Positions 34,084 through 43,374 of a DNA stretch of 64,000 bases are shown here, piece by piece. Every line of letters starts with the position of its first letter. The first letter of the stretch is position 1. A model generated the notes under the pieces. It had not been told where the DNA came from. It searched no databases and worked only from the letters and a program-made list of their open reading frames with translations. Location: contig JAFGSI010000038.1 in NCBI GenBank assembly GCA_016934715.1, forward strand, positions 1 to 64,000. Direction: 5' to 3'. This DNA is from Anaerolineales bacterium (lineage in GTDB: Bacteria > Chloroflexota > Anaerolineae > Anaerolineales > Villigracilaceae). The position numbers and the translations under genes are program-made.

Positions 34084-35055
34084 ATGCTGCCCACCACCCT
34101 GAACTGGGAATCGCGCCTGCTGGCGCGTGCCCAGGCTGCTCTGGAATATCCTTCACGCCCTGGAATTGCGCCTATGGAACCCACCCTGCTCAAGCGAGCC
34201 TACCACACCTGTGACCGGATCACCCGCCAGCACAGCCGGACCTTCTACCTGGCGTCCGGCCTGCTGCCGGTGGACAAGTGCCGGGCGGCGCGCGCTCTGT
34301 ACGCCTTCTGCCGGGTCAGCGACGATATCGTCGATCGCGCCGGGCAGGCAAATCCCGCCCGATCCCTTGCCGACTGGCGCAGGCGGGCCCTCGGTTCGGA
34401 CCCTCCCGAAAGGGACCTGGTCGCCGTTGCCTGGGCTGATGCCCGAGCCCGCTACGCCATCCCGGTCCGCTACGCCGAGGAACTGCTCGACACGGTGGCC
34501 ACCGACCTGAGCTGCAGCCGTTTCACCAGTTTCGATGAGCTGGCGGGCTATTCCTACGGTGTGGCCTCCACGGTCGGGCTGATGGCGATGCACATCATCG
34601 GTTTCACCAGCCAGGATGCGATCCCCTACGCCATCCGGATGGGGATCGGCCTGCAGCTGACCAACATCCTGCGCGACGTCGGCGAGGACTGGCACCGCGG
34701 CCGGCTCTACCTGCCCACGGACGAACTTCAGCGCTTCGGCCTGACGGAGGCCGACATCGCCGCCGGAAAGGTGACCCCTGCCTGGCGTTCCTTCATGCGC
34801 TACCAGATCCGCCGGGTCCGCCGGCTGTACGCCGAGTCCTGGCCGGGGATCGCCCTGCTCAAGGCCGATGGGCGTTTCGCCATCGCCGCCGCGGCCGACC
34901 TGTATGAGGCCATCCTGGAGGACATCGAGGGGCATGATTACGACGTCTTCTCCCGGCGGGCCCACCTGACCGGTTGGGGCAAGCTGCGCCGCCTGCCGGG
35001 CATCTGGCGCAGGGTCCAGGCGGCGGAGGATGCGACCGTCTGGTTCGACAGATGA
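34084..35055 (+). CDS. crtB: Phytoene synthase
   Basis: 323 aa squalene/phytoene synthase. The two Asp-rich motifs are RVSDDIVD (about residues 78-85) and NILRDVGEDWHRGR (about 197-210); substrate signature YSYGVASTVGLM is present. It condenses two geranylgeranyl diphosphates into phytoene, the substrate of CrtI encoded upstream. GAGGAG lies 8 nt before the ATG; a later in-frame Met (MEPTLLKRAYHTC) is a possible alternative start. Confidence 0.92.
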   Translation: MLPTTLNWESRLLARAQAALEYPSRPGIAPMEPTLLKRAYHTCDRITRQHSRTFYLASGLLPVDKCRAARALYAFCRVSDDIVDRAGQANPARSLADWRRRALGSDPPERDLVAVAWADARARYAIPVRYAEELLDTVATDLSCSRFTSFDELAGYSYGVASTVGLMAMHIIGFTSQDAIPYAIRMGIGLQLTNILRDVGEDWHRGRLYLPTDELQRFGLTEADIAAGKVTPAWRSFMRYQIRRVRRLYAESWPGIALLKADGRFAIAAAADLYEAILEDIEGHDYDVFSRRAHLTGWGKLRRLPGIWRRVQAAEDATVWFDR

Positions 35056-35408
35056 CCTCTCGTCAGGGACGGTCTGCGTGTCGGCCTGGATCTCCGGGCT
35101 GGCGCGCAGTTCTTTCTCCTTCGGCCCGAGCCGCTGACCGAGGAAGGCCGGCGTGAGGTGGGTGAAGGTCGGCGTCCTCTTTTCCCGCCCCGAGCGTTGC
35201 CGCAGCATTCCTTTGCTCCGGCAGGGAGCCAGCGTTGGTCTCGGTCTGGGATCGACAGGGACATCAAAACCGGGCTGAACGCCAGGGCGCTTAACTTTCA
35301 TCTACATGGTTTTTACCGGTCTCTGAAACAACGTTAACACTCAGTCAGTATAATCAGGATACCATTAGCCCAAAAATATTCGTGGTCACTGATTTTGGAG
35401 GTAGAAAG
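35056..35408. other. Intergenic region upstream of the site-2 protease gene
   Basis: 353 bp after crtB. TATAAT at 35349-35354, without a good -35 box, probably serves the protease-photolyase unit. A minus-strand frame across 35060-35300 shows no recognisable domain. No hairpin terminator is obvious after crtB, so read-through is possible. Confidence 0.4.
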
Positions 35409-36512
35409 ATGAAATGGTCCTGGAAACTTGGTCGTTTTGCCGGCATTGATGTCTACATCCACACCACCTTCCTGCTGCTGGTCGGCTTTCTGGGCTTCAG
35501 CTACTGGGTCCAGACCCGCACCGTCACGGGGACGCTGGAAGGCCTGGGTTTCCTGCTGGCGTTGTTCGCATCGGTGGTCCTGCACGAGTACGGTCACGCC
35601 CTGACCGCCCGCCGCTACGGCATCAAGACCCGTGACATCACCCTGCTGCCGATCGGTGGCGTGGCCCGCCTGGAACGCATGCCCGACAAGCCCTTGCAGG
35701 AACTGTGGGTGGCCCTGGCCGGGCCGGCGGTCAACGTGGTCATCGCCCTGGTTTTGCTTCTCTACTTGCTTGTCACCCAAACGTTTGCCCCGCTGACTGG
35801 CCTGACCCTGACCGCCGGGCCCTTCATCGAGCGCCTGATGACCGTCAACCTGGTCCTGGTCGGTTTCAACCTGCTGCCGGCCTTCCCGATGGACGGCGGG
35901 CGCGTCCTGCGGGCCCTGCTGGCCCTGCGCCTGGAATACACCCGGGCCACCCAGATCGCCGCCAGCATCGGCCAGGGGATGGCCTTCGTATTCGGCTTCG
36001 TCGGCCTGTTCATTAACCCTTTCCTGGTCTTCATCGCCTTCTTCGTCTACATCGGCGCCCAGCAGGAAGCCAGTATGGTCCAGATGAAGTCGGCCCTGGC
36101 AGGCATCCCGGTCGAACGGGCGATGCTGACCGAGTTCGTGAGCCTCTCGACCGCCGATCCCCTGCGCCGGGCGGTCGAGCACATCCTGGCCGGGACGCAG
36201 CAGGATTTTCCGATCCGCAACGGGGATCAGGTGGTCGGAATCCTGACCCGCGCCGACCTGCTCTCGGGTCTCTCCCGCCTGGGCGACCAGACCCCGGTGG
36301 TGGAGGTCATGCGCACTGATTTCGACACGGTCCATCCCGGGGACATGCTCGAGCCCGTTTTCGCCCGCCTGCAAGCCTGCGAGTGCCACATCTTTCCGGT
36401 GGTTCAGGACGGCCGGCTGGTCGGTCTGCTCTCGTCCGAGAACATCGGTGAGTTCATGATGTTCCAGTCGGCCTTTAAACGCCGCCGGCGCCTGCAGCAG
36501 GGTTCTTTTTAA
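35409..36512 (+). CDS. Site-2 protease family (M50) with two CBS domains
   Basis: 367 aa. Six or so membrane helices contain the zinc motif HEYGH (in [16 protein letters not shown]) and the second motif [16 protein letters not shown]. Residues 235-355 form a CBS pair. Such proteases cleave membrane-tethered regulators; CBS domains sense adenine nucleotides. ATG 35409 is chosen because GGAGG lies 7 nt upstream. The photolyase follows after 10 bp, so the two are co-transcribed. Confidence 0.9.
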   Translation: MKWSWKLGRFAGIDVYIHTTFLLLVGFLGFSYWVQTRTVTGTLEGLGFLLALFASVVLHEYGHALTARRYGIKTRDITLLPIGGVARLERMPDKPLQELWVALAGPAVNVVIALVLLLYLLVTQTFAPLTGLTLTAGPFIERLMTVNLVLVGFNLLPAFPMDGGRVLRALLALRLEYTRATQIAASIGQGMAFVFGFVGLFINPFLVFIAFFVYIGAQQEASMVQMKSALAGIPVERAMLTEFVSLSTADPLRRAVEHILAGTQQDFPIRNGDQVVGILTRADLLSGLSRLGDQTPVVEVMRTDFDTVHPGDMLEPVFARLQACECHIFPVVQDGRLVGLLSSENIGEFMMFQSAFKRRRRLQQGSF

Positions 36513-36522
36513 CTGGAATGAC

Positions 36523-37902
36523 ATGGCGACAACGATCTGGTGGATCCGGCGCGACCTGCGCCTGGGCGACAACCAGGCGCTGGCCGCCGCCAGGGCGGGC
36601 GGGGACCGGGTGCTCCCGGTCTTCGTCCTCGACCCGCGCCTGCTGGCTGCCGCCCGGGACGGGAGACGCCGCCTGGGCTTCCTCTTCGCTGGCCTGCGGG
36701 CCCTCGACGCCGACCTGCGCAGGTGCGGCAACCGCCTGCTTGTCCGGCGCGGCGACCCGGCCAGGGTCCTGTCCGGGCTGGTTGCGGAGAGCGGGGCGGG
36801 GGCGGTCTACGCTGAAGCCGACCATAGCCCCTACGCCCGGCGGCGCGATGCCCGGGTCGCGCAGGCCGTCCCCCTGACCCTGGCCGGGGGCCTGACCGTC
36901 CACCCGCTCGAAGCGGTTCGAAAGGCCGACAGCAGTCCCTACACGGTCTTCACGCCTTACAGCCGGGCCTGGAGGGCACTGCCTTTCCCGGGTGTCCCGC
37001 TGCCGGCCCCCGAACATCTCCCGGGCCCGGCCGGACTTCCAGGAGAGGGCCTGCCGTCCAGCCCCGGGCATGCCCTGGCCGACCTCTTTCCGGCCGGGGA
37101 GGCAGAGGCCCATCGGCGGCTGGAGGCCTTCGTCCGAACGGCCATCGACGATTACCATGACACCCGCAACCGGATGGACCTGGCCGGGACGTCGGTGCTC
37201 TCGCCTTACCTGCGCTTCGGGATGATCTCGGCCCTCCAGGCGGTCTGGGCGGCGCGCCAGGCCGGGGGCCAGGGGGCGGAGGCCTGGCTGAACGAGCTGA
37301 TCTGGCGTGAGTTCTACGTTTCCATCCTTCATCACTTCCCGCACGTACAGCGCGAATCCTTTCATCCCGGGCTGCGGGGCATCGTCTGGCGGGAGGCGCC
37401 TGGCGAGTTCGCCGACTGGACTGCAGGCCGCACCGGCTACCCTGTCGTCGACGCGGCCATGCGTCAGCTCCTGGCGACCGGCTGGATGCACAACCGGGCG
37501 CGCATGATCGCCGCCTCGTTCCTGGTCAAGGATTTGCTGGTCGACTGGCGCCGGGGGGAGCAGTTCTTCCGGCAGCACCTGCTCGATGGAGACCTGGCGG
37601 CCAACCACGGCGGCTGGCAGTGGACCGCCGGCACCGGCACCGACGCGGCCCCCTACTACCGGGTCTTCAACCCGGTCCTGCAGGGAAGGAAATTCGACCC
37701 GCAGGGCGATTATGTCCATCGCTGGGTGCCCGAGCTGGCCGGTGTGCCAGGTGAGTTCCTCCACGAGCCCTGGTGCATGTCGGTGGAACAACAGAAGCAG
37801 TTTCATTGTATGATAGGGAAGGACTACCCGGCGCCGATCGTTGACCATGCCCTGGCGCGCCGGCGTGCCCTGGAAGCCTATCGAGCCGGCGTTGGCCGGT
37901 AG
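36523..37902 (+). CDS. phr: Deoxyribodipyrimidine photolyase
   Basis: 459 aa. N-terminal antenna domain ([19 protein letters not shown]) and C-terminal FAD domain with [21 protein letters not shown], the photolyase signature [20 protein letters not shown] and [15 protein letters not shown]. It repairs cyclobutane pyrimidine dimers using blue light. It belongs functionally with the light-controlled carotenoid genes nearby, although its promoter appears to be shared with the M50 gene instead. Confidence 0.93.
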   Translation: MATTIWWIRRDLRLGDNQALAAARAGGDRVLPVFVLDPRLLAAARDGRRRLGFLFAGLRALDADLRRCGNRLLVRRGDPARVLSGLVAESGAGAVYAEADHSPYARRRDARVAQAVPLTLAGGLTVHPLEAVRKADSSPYTVFTPYSRAWRALPFPGVPLPAPEHLPGPAGLPGEGLPSSPGHALADLFPAGEAEAHRRLEAFVRTAIDDYHDTRNRMDLAGTSVLSPYLRFGMISALQAVWAARQAGGQGAEAWLNELIWREFYVSILHHFPHVQRESFHPGLRGIVWREAPGEFADWTAGRTGYPVVDAAMRQLLATGWMHNRARMIAASFLVKDLLVDWRRGEQFFRQHLLDGDLAANHGGWQWTAGTGTDAAPYYRVFNPVLQGRKFDPQGDYVHRWVPELAGVPGEFLHEPWCMSVEQQKQFHCMIGKDYPAPIVDHALARRRALEAYRAGVGR

Positions 37903-37917
37903 ATCAAGGAGGAACGC

Positions 37918-38220
37918 GTGGGCTGTTTTGGACAGATCAAGCGGCAGGAATCTCTGCCCCTCGAAACCTTTCGCAGGCGCGGTGTGGCGGTCGGGATTGC
38001 CGTGGGTGGCAGGAAGGGACAACGGCTCGGCGACTGGGCCTCGTCAGCGACGAGGATCGTCCGCCGCGCTCCGGCCAGCGGGATGTGGATCGACCCATTG
38101 CTGGACGAGCCCCATGGCCAGGACAGTCGTCGGATGGCCGCCGGGCCGGCGGGGCGGGGTCGGCAGGACGCGCCTGTGGAGAGGGCAAGGCTTTATAATG
38201 GAAATCAACAATTCCACTGA
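37918..38220 (+). CDS. Doubtful small ORF with a strong ribosome-binding site
   Basis: 100 codons from a GTG start with AAGGAGG at ideal spacing, 15 bp after phr. The predicted peptide is Arg/Gly-rich with no family I recognise, and it overlaps the start of the next gene by 23 bp. The ribosome-binding site is the only real support. It could be a decayed gene or a short leader; low confidence. Confidence 0.2.
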   Translation: MGCFGQIKRQESLPLETFRRRGVAVGIAVGGRKGQRLGDWASSATRIVRRAPASGMWIDPLLDEPHGQDSRRMAAGPAGRGRQDAPVERARLYNGNQQFH

Positions 38221-38653
38221 CGTGTGGTCCTTCCAGAAGACACTCACTCGCCGCCTGGTCGGCTGGGCGGGGATCAGCACCGCCCTCGGGCTGGCCATGC
38301 TGCTCTTCAAGGCGCAGCTCTGGAACGGGATCGCCTTCCAGTTCGTCGGCTGGGCGCTGGTCAATTGGGCGATCGCCCTGCTTGGCGGCTGGTCGACCCG
38401 CCGGCGTCGGGCCGGGTTGACCCCCGAGCAGGCCGCCTCCCGCGGTCCGCAGGAGGCCGGTAAGCTGAGGCGCATCCTGTGGGTCAACACCGGGCTGGAC
38501 GTTGTCTACATGCTTGCCGGGCTGGTGGTGGCGGTCCTTTTAAGTGAAAACCACCCTCTCTGGCTTGGTACCGGGATCGGGATCATCCTGCAGGGTGCCT
38601 TTCTGTTCGGCTTCGACTGGATCCATGCCGTGCAGGTCCAAAAATTCATGTGA
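38198..38653 (+). CDS. Four-helix membrane protein of unknown function (DUF6992-like)
   Basis: 151 aa with four hydrophobic helices: residues 20-38, 45-62, 95-115 and 120-140. Tryptophans and TGLDVVYMLAG in the third helix resemble a small conserved family sometimes found near stress genes. It starts at ATG 38198 and is followed, 18 bp later, by the TspO-like gene. No catalytic residues are visible; the function is unknown. Confidence 0.65.
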   Translation: MEINNSTDVWSFQKTLTRRLVGWAGISTALGLAMLLFKAQLWNGIAFQFVGWALVNWAIALLGGWSTRRRRAGLTPEQAASRGPQEAGKLRRILWVNTGLDVVYMLAGLVVAVLLSENHPLWLGTGIGIILQGAFLFGFDWIHAVQVQKFM

Positions 38654-38671
38654 ATGAAGGAGAGAATACGT

Positions 38672-39421
38672 ATGAAGAATACCTTGCGTCAAATCGTCGT
38701 TGTTGTGACAATCCTGGCCACGATCACCATCAACATCCTGGCCAACGCCCTGCCGATCAACGGCCTGAACACCGGCGCGATCTCGGACCGGTTCCAGGTC
38801 TACTTTGTCCCGGCCGGGTACGTTTTCTCGATCTGGGGCCTGATCTACATTGGCCTGATCGCCTACGCGGTCTACCAGGTCCTGCCGTCCCAGCGCGAGA
38901 ACCCGCGCCTGCAGGTCACTGGCTGGTGGGTGGTCCTGGGCGGGCTGGCCAACAGCATCTGGATCTTCCTGTGGCACTACGAACAATTCATCGGCACCCT
39001 GGGAGCGATGCTGATCCTGCTCACCACCCTGATCCTGGTCTACCTGCAGCTGGGCATCGGCCGGACGAAGGCCTCCGCCGCCGAGACCTGGCTGGCGCGG
39101 GTGCCGTTCAGTATCTACCTGGGCTGGATCACGGTCGCCACGGTGGCCAACGTCACTTCGCTGCTGGACTTCCTGCAGTGGGACCAGTTCGGCCTGAGCG
39201 ACGGGACCTGGATGATCCTCGTCCTGGGCGCGGTGCTGGTGATTGCCGTCCTGATGAACTTCACCCGTCGCGACCTCGCCTACACGGCGGTCATCCTGTG
39301 GGCCCTGGCCGGGATCGGGGTCAAGTTTCCCGCCTCGGGCATTGTCACGACTGCCGTCTGGGTGAGCTTCGGGATCGTCCTGCTGACGATGGTGATGGCC
39401 CTCCTGCTCAAGAAGAAATAG
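38672..39421 (+). CDS. TspO/MBR-like tryptophan-rich sensory protein
   Basis: 249 aa, about seven hydrophobic helices, Trp-rich, with the TspO-family stretch FVPAGYVFSIWGLIYIGLIA and later WITVATVANVTSLLD. TspO proteins bind porphyrins and modulate tetrapyrrole or carotenoid gene expression in response to light and oxygen. This one is longer than classical five-helix TspO (about 160 aa), as in the related bacterial subfamily. ATG 38672 has AAGGAGA 8 nt upstream, better than the in-frame ATG at 38654. Confidence 0.8.
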   Translation: MKNTLRQIVVVVTILATITINILANALPINGLNTGAISDRFQVYFVPAGYVFSIWGLIYIGLIAYAVYQVLPSQRENPRLQVTGWWVVLGGLANSIWIFLWHYEQFIGTLGAMLILLTTLILVYLQLGIGRTKASAAETWLARVPFSIYLGWITVATVANVTSLLDFLQWDQFGLSDGTWMILVLGAVLVIAVLMNFTRRDLAYTAVILWALAGIGVKFPASGIVTTAVWVSFGIVLLTMVMALLLKKK

Positions 39422-39427
39422 CTGGGC

Positions 39428-40453
39428 ATGAAGAAACGACGCTTGTTGCGTGGCCTGGGCGTTGCCCTGGGCGTCGTGTTGCTGGTCGTGCTGGTCGTCC
39501 CGTTGCTGGTCCCGGTCCCGCCGCTGGAGGGCAGCGTTCCATCGGAACAACTGGCCGACTCTGACAGCCAGTTCGTCGAAATCAACGGGCTGACCGTCCA
39601 TGTCAAGACGCTGGGGCAGGGCGAGCCGGTCTTCGTCCTGCTGCATGGCTTCGGGGCCAGCCTGTATTCCTGGCATGCCATCATGGAACCGCTCGGCCGG
39701 GCCGGGACGGTCATCGCCTACGACCGGGTCGCGTTTGGCCTGACCGAGCGCCCGATGGAATGGGATGGCCAGAACCCCTACAGCCCGCAGGCCAGGATCG
39801 ACCTGCTGCTTGGCCTGCTCGACCATTTCGATGTCGCCCGGGCCATCCTGGTCGGCAACTCGGCCGGCGGGACGGTTTCGATGCAGTTCACCCTGCAGCA
39901 TCCTGAGCGGGTCGAGGCCCTGATCCTGGTCGCTCCGGCGGTCTACCAGGACGGAGGGTCCGCATGGGTCGGTCTGCTCGGCCGGACCCCGCAGGGGCAG
40001 CGCCTGGGTCCGCTGCTGGTGCGCTCGATCCAGAGCAGGGGCCTGGAGATCCTTGACACGGCCTGGTACGATCCGTCCCGGGTCACCCCGGAGGTCCTGG
40101 CCGGCTACACCCGCCCGCTGCAGGCCGAGAACTGGGACCGGGCGCTGTGGTACTACACCATCTACAGCCAGCCCTCCGGGCTGTCCGGACGCTTGGACGA
40201 GTTCCACCTGCCGGTGCTGGTCATCAGCGGGGAGGCTGACCGCATCGTCCCGGCCGAGAGCTCGATCCGCCTGGCGGGGGAACTGCCGGAGGCGGTCCTG
40301 GTCGTGATCCCCCGGGCCGGGCACGTACCCCACGAGGAACAGCCCGACCTCTTCCTGCAGGCGGTCGAGGCGTTCCTGGCCCCGATTCGTTCCCTGCCCG
40401 CAGGCGGTGAGCGCCAGGGACCGTTGGGACCGCGCAAGAACGTATTTCAGTGA
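39428..40453 (+). CDS. Alpha/beta hydrolase, membrane-anchored
   Basis: 341 aa. An N-terminal membrane helix (residues 9-28) precedes an alpha/beta hydrolase fold with FVLLHGFGASLYSW (oxyanion hole), nucleophile Ser in VGNSAGGTVSM, acid in VISGEADRIVP and His in RAGHVPHEEQ. Likely an esterase or haloperoxidase-type hydrolase; the substrate is unknown. It is 6 bp after the TspO-like gene and 12 bp before the selenoprotein gene, so all are probably on one mRNA. Confidence 0.87.
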   Translation: MKKRRLLRGLGVALGVVLLVVLVVPLLVPVPPLEGSVPSEQLADSDSQFVEINGLTVHVKTLGQGEPVFVLLHGFGASLYSWHAIMEPLGRAGTVIAYDRVAFGLTERPMEWDGQNPYSPQARIDLLLGLLDHFDVARAILVGNSAGGTVSMQFTLQHPERVEALILVAPAVYQDGGSAWVGLLGRTPQGQRLGPLLVRSIQSRGLEILDTAWYDPSRVTPEVLAGYTRPLQAENWDRALWYYTIYSQPSGLSGRLDEFHLPVLVISGEADRIVPAESSIRLAGELPEAVLVVIPRAGHVPHEEQPDLFLQAVEAFLAPIRSLPAGGERQGPLGPRKNVFQ

Positions 40454-40465
40454 CTGGAGGTGTTC

Positions 40466-40933
40466 ATGTCCAAAGTTGCCCTCAACACCCCTGCGCCCGA
40501 TTTCGAATTGGCCGACTACACCGGCAGGCCGGTGCGCCTGTCGGACCTCCTCGGCAGGAACGTGGTGCTGGTCTTCAACCGCACCTTCCTGTGACCGTTC
40601 TGCCGTGCGCATATGGCGCAGTTGCGCCGTGACCACGACGAATTTCAGCAGCGCCGGGCCGTGATCCTGGTCGTCGGCCCTGAGAACGCCGATGCCTTCC
40701 GAAGCTACTTCAGTGAGAACAGCCTGCCTTTTATCGGACTGCCGGACCCCGAGAAGTCGGTGCTCAAGCTCTACGGGCAGGAGGTCAACCTGTTCAGGCT
40801 GGGACGCATGCCGGCCCAGGTGCTGATCGACCGCCAGGGGATCGTCCGCTACGTCCACTACGGGCACTCGATGTCCGACATCCCCGAGAACGCTGAGCTG
40901 CTGACCCTGCTGGATGAAATGAACCTGGATTAG
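40466..40933 (+). CDS. Peroxiredoxin-like (AhpC/TSA) selenoprotein, U-x-x-C
   Basis: 155 aa if the in-frame UGA at 40592-40594 is read as Sec43; otherwise the frame ends after 42 residues. Residues 1-150 are a thioredoxin-fold peroxiredoxin-like domain (NTPAPDFELADYTGRPVRLS). The active site reads NRTFL-U-PFC-RAHMAQL, where relatives have CPFC. Homology continues beyond the UGA to the TAG. TGGAGG lies 5 nt before the ATG. A SECIS-like hairpin follows the UGA. It probably reduces peroxides, with Sec43 as nucleophile and Cys46 resolving. Confidence 0.87.
40595..40630 (+). promoter_or_regulatory. SECIS-like hairpin of the peroxiredoxin-like gene
   Basis: Stem GGCGC (40615-40619) with GCGCC (40624-40628), extended by U-G (40614/40629) and A-U (40613/40630) pairs; loop AGTT carrying G-U. 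The loop starts 25 nt after the UGA at 40592-40594, within the bacterial SECIS range. Found by eye. Confidence 0.65.
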
Positions 40934-41004
40934 CCGCGGAGAGCCAGAGATCTTCCTGCCTGTTTCCGGATGATTCCCCAAGCAGGCCCTGGCCTCAGTC
41001 GCCC

Positions 41005-41607
41005 ATGAATATTCTCACCTGGACCCTGCTCGCCTTCCTGTGCGGCTCGCTGCCCTTCTCGCTCTGGGTCGGGAAGCTGGCCCTGCGCACCGACATCCGC
41101 CAGTATGGCGATGGCAACCCGGGCATGACCAATGTCGTGCGGGCCGGCGGCAGGGCTTGGGGCCTGGTCGCCATGCTGCTGGATGGCTTCAAGGGTGCCA
41201 TCCCGGTCGGGCTGGCCTACTGGCTATCCGGCCTGGGCGGCCCGGGGATGGCCCTGATCGCCATCGCCCCGATCCTCGGGCATGCCTTCTCACCCCTGCT
41301 CAAGTTCCGCGGCGGCAAGGCTGTGGCGGTCACCTTCGGGGTTTGGACCGGGCTGACCCTCTTCCAGGGGCCGATCCTGCTCGGGATCACCCTCGGGCTG
41401 ACCGTGGCGGTCAGCCCCTCGCCCGGCTGGCAGCTGTTCCCGGGCATGACTGTTGTGCTCCTCACCCTGCTGCTCGGCGCGGCCCCGGGCTGGATGCTGG
41501 CTGTCTGGGGGGTCAATCTGCTCGTCTTCCTGTGGAAGCACCGCCGCGAGCTGCGCAGGCCGCCGCGCCTGCAGCCTGGGCTGCGGCGGCTCTTCCGCCT
41601 GCCATGA
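41005..41607 (+). CDS. plsY: Glycerol-3-phosphate acyltransferase PlsY
   Basis: 200 aa, five or more membrane helices with the PlsY signatures GSLPFSLWVGK, DGNPGMTNVVRAGGRAWG, LLDGFKGAIPV, GHAFSPLLKFRGGKAVAVTFG. It acylates glycerol-3-phosphate from acyl-phosphate, the first step of phospholipid synthesis. It starts 71 bp after the selenoprotein and overlaps the lycopene cyclase start by 4 bp (ATGA), which couples their translation. The C-terminal tail is Arg-rich. Confidence 0.9.
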   Translation: MNILTWTLLAFLCGSLPFSLWVGKLALRTDIRQYGDGNPGMTNVVRAGGRAWGLVAMLLDGFKGAIPVGLAYWLSGLGGPGMALIAIAPILGHAFSPLLKFRGGKAVAVTFGVWTGLTLFQGPILLGITLGLTVAVSPSPGWQLFPGMTVVLLTLLLGAAPGWMLAVWGVNLLVFLWKHRRELRRPPRLQPGLRRLFRLP

Positions 41608-42752
41608 AAGCATACGATTTCGCCATCCTGGGTGGTGGGGCCGCCGGGCTGAGCCTGGCGCTTGCGTTCGCCCGCAGCCCGCTCAAGGACCGCTCGATCC
41701 TGATCGTCGAGAAGGACGCCAAGGACAGCAACGACCGCACCTGGTGCTTCTGGACCGATGAACTCTCCCCCTATGAGGCGATTGCCCGCCACGTCTGGCC
41801 CCGCCTGCGCTTCCGCAGCCCTGGCCTCGATCGCACCTGGGACCTGGCGCCGTTCCGCTACGTCCTGCTGCGCGGCCTGGATTTCTACAATTTTGCCCGC
41901 GCAGAATTAAGAAAACAGCCGGTCACCTTTGTGCGCGCTGCAGGGGAGGTGGAGGACGGTGAGGAGCATGCCCGGGTCCTGGTGGACGGGGGGGAATTTC
42001 GGGCGGCCTGGGCTTTCGACAGCCGCATCCGCCCCTCGGACGTGGTCCCGCGGCCGCCCTACAACTATCTCAAACAGCATTTCCTCGGTTGGGAGGTCGA
42101 GACGGCGAATCCGGTCTTCGACCCGCAGGTGGTGACCCTCTTCGACCTGCGCACCCCCCAGCGCGGCGGGATCACCTTCTTTTATGTCCTGCCCTTCAGC
42201 CCGCGGCGGGCCCTGGTCGAGTACACCCTCTTTTCGCCCGAACTGCTCCCGGGGGAGGAGTACCAGGCGGCCCTGGGCGGCCATCTGGCCGAGATCGGCG
42301 CAGGCGCGTACCGCATCCTGGAGGCCGAGCGCGGCGTCATCCCGATGAGCGACCATCCTCTCCCGCGCCGCCTCGGACGGCGGGTGCTGGCAATCGGGAC
42401 GCGCGGCGGGCGGGTCAAGCCATCCACCGGCTATGCCTTTGCCCGCATCCAGCGTGACTCTGCCCGCATCGTTGACTCGTTGATCCGCCTGGATCATCCT
42501 TTTGGGTTTCCCCCTGACCCCCTCCGTTTCCGACTGCATGATTCCATCCTGCTCGAACTGCTGGGAAGCGAGCCTGACCTGGGCCGGCCGGTCTTCGAGG
42601 CCATCTTCGCCAGGAACCCGGTCCAGCGGGTGCTTAAATTCCTGGACAACCGCTCTGCGCCGCTCGAGGACCTGGCGGTCATGAGTTCCTACGCCCCCTG
42701 GCCGTTCCTGCGGGCGATCGGGCGGCGTTTCTTTGGAAAGGCCCAGGGATGA
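41604..42752 (+). CDS. crtY: Lycopene cyclase (CrtY/CrtL-type flavoprotein)
   Basis: 382 aa. FAD-binding motif FAILGGGAAGLSLALAFARS, followed by RTWCFWTDE, DSRI, QHFLGWEVE, DLRTPQRGGITFFYVLPF and GVIPMSDHPLP. These are the hallmarks of the bacterial lycopene beta-cyclase family, which uses reduced FAD to close the ionone ring. Together with crtI and crtB it allows a cyclic carotene. It overlaps plsY upstream and the riboflavin-kinase-like gene downstream, both by ATGA. Confidence 0.88.
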   Translation: MKAYDFAILGGGAAGLSLALAFARSPLKDRSILIVEKDAKDSNDRTWCFWTDELSPYEAIARHVWPRLRFRSPGLDRTWDLAPFRYVLLRGLDFYNFARAELRKQPVTFVRAAGEVEDGEEHARVLVDGGEFRAAWAFDSRIRPSDVVPRPPYNYLKQHFLGWEVETANPVFDPQVVTLFDLRTPQRGGITFFYVLPFSPRRALVEYTLFSPELLPGEEYQAALGGHLAEIGAGAYRILEAERGVIPMSDHPLPRRLGRRVLAIGTRGGRVKPSTGYAFARIQRDSARIVDSLIRLDHPFGFPPDPLRFRLHDSILLELLGSEPDLGRPVFEAIFARNPVQRVLKFLDNRSAPLEDLAVMSSYAPWPFLRAIGRRFFGKAQG

Positions 42753-43201
42753 ACGAAGAATGGCAAACCGTTCCAGGGATCGTCGTCGCCGGTCACCGGG
42801 TCGCCTCGGGGCCGTCGCAGGAGTATCCTTATGGTTCCCTGGAGAGGCAAAGGCCGTTCTTTCAGGTCGGGGGCCTGGACCTGGACCGTTTCTTCCTCGG
42901 CACGCTGAACATCTCGATCGCCCCCCGGCGCTGGGAGATGGTCCGGCCGCAGTACACCTTTCGCGGCATCGCCTGGACCGACCTGCACCCGCCCGAGGAT
43001 TTTTCGTTCTCCGCCTGCCGGGTACGCTTTGATGGAAAAGAATATGAAGGCTGGGTCTACTACCCCCACCCGGAGACCAAGATCCGCCATTTCCAGGACC
43101 CGGCGATGATCGAGGTCATCGCCGAGAAGATCCCCGGCCTCGGCTACGGAGCGCGGTTGGAATTGGATTTAAACACGGGGGAAATCCGGATCCTTGCGTA
43201 G
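42749..43201 (+). CDS. RibK (CTP-dependent riboflavin kinase)-like protein
   Basis: 150 aa. A cradle-loop-like beta-barrel pattern: FFLGTLNISI (compare PGTLNV in archaeal RibK), then EDFSFSACRVRFDGKEYEGWVYYPHPETK, MIEVIAEKIPGLGYGARLEL. This order and spacing resemble archaeal CTP-dependent riboflavin kinases, but I do not recognise the subfamily and the nucleotide-binding residues are not certain. Overlap with the flavoenzyme gene crtY suggests a flavin or carotenoid-related role (inference). Confidence 0.45.
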   Translation: MNEEWQTVPGIVVAGHRVASGPSQEYPYGSLERQRPFFQVGGLDLDRFFLGTLNISIAPRRWEMVRPQYTFRGIAWTDLHPPEDFSFSACRVRFDGKEYEGWVYYPHPETKIRHFQDPAMIEVIAEKIPGLGYGARLELDLNTGEIRILA

Positions 43202-43316
43202 GGGGAGACCTGTATGTCCGCCCCTGGTTGGGTGTGGGTGAAAATCTCGGGATCCTGCGCCTGGCTCTCTTCCACCCCGGAGGGGATTCCCGCTTGAAAA
43301 TGGGGGCAGAAGGAAC

Positions 43317-43346
43317 CGTCGGGGCGCACAGTAGCACGCCCCGACG
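43317..43346. terminator. Hairpin between convergent RibK-like gene and ftsZ
   Basis: CGTCGGGGCG (43317-43326) / CGCCCCGACG (43337-43346), a perfect 10-bp GC-rich stem with a 10-nt loop. It lies between convergent operons; no T-run is visible. It probably ends the dcw transcript. Confidence 0.55.
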
Positions 43347-43374
43347 GCATTCTCTCAGGAGGAAGGACTGGCGC

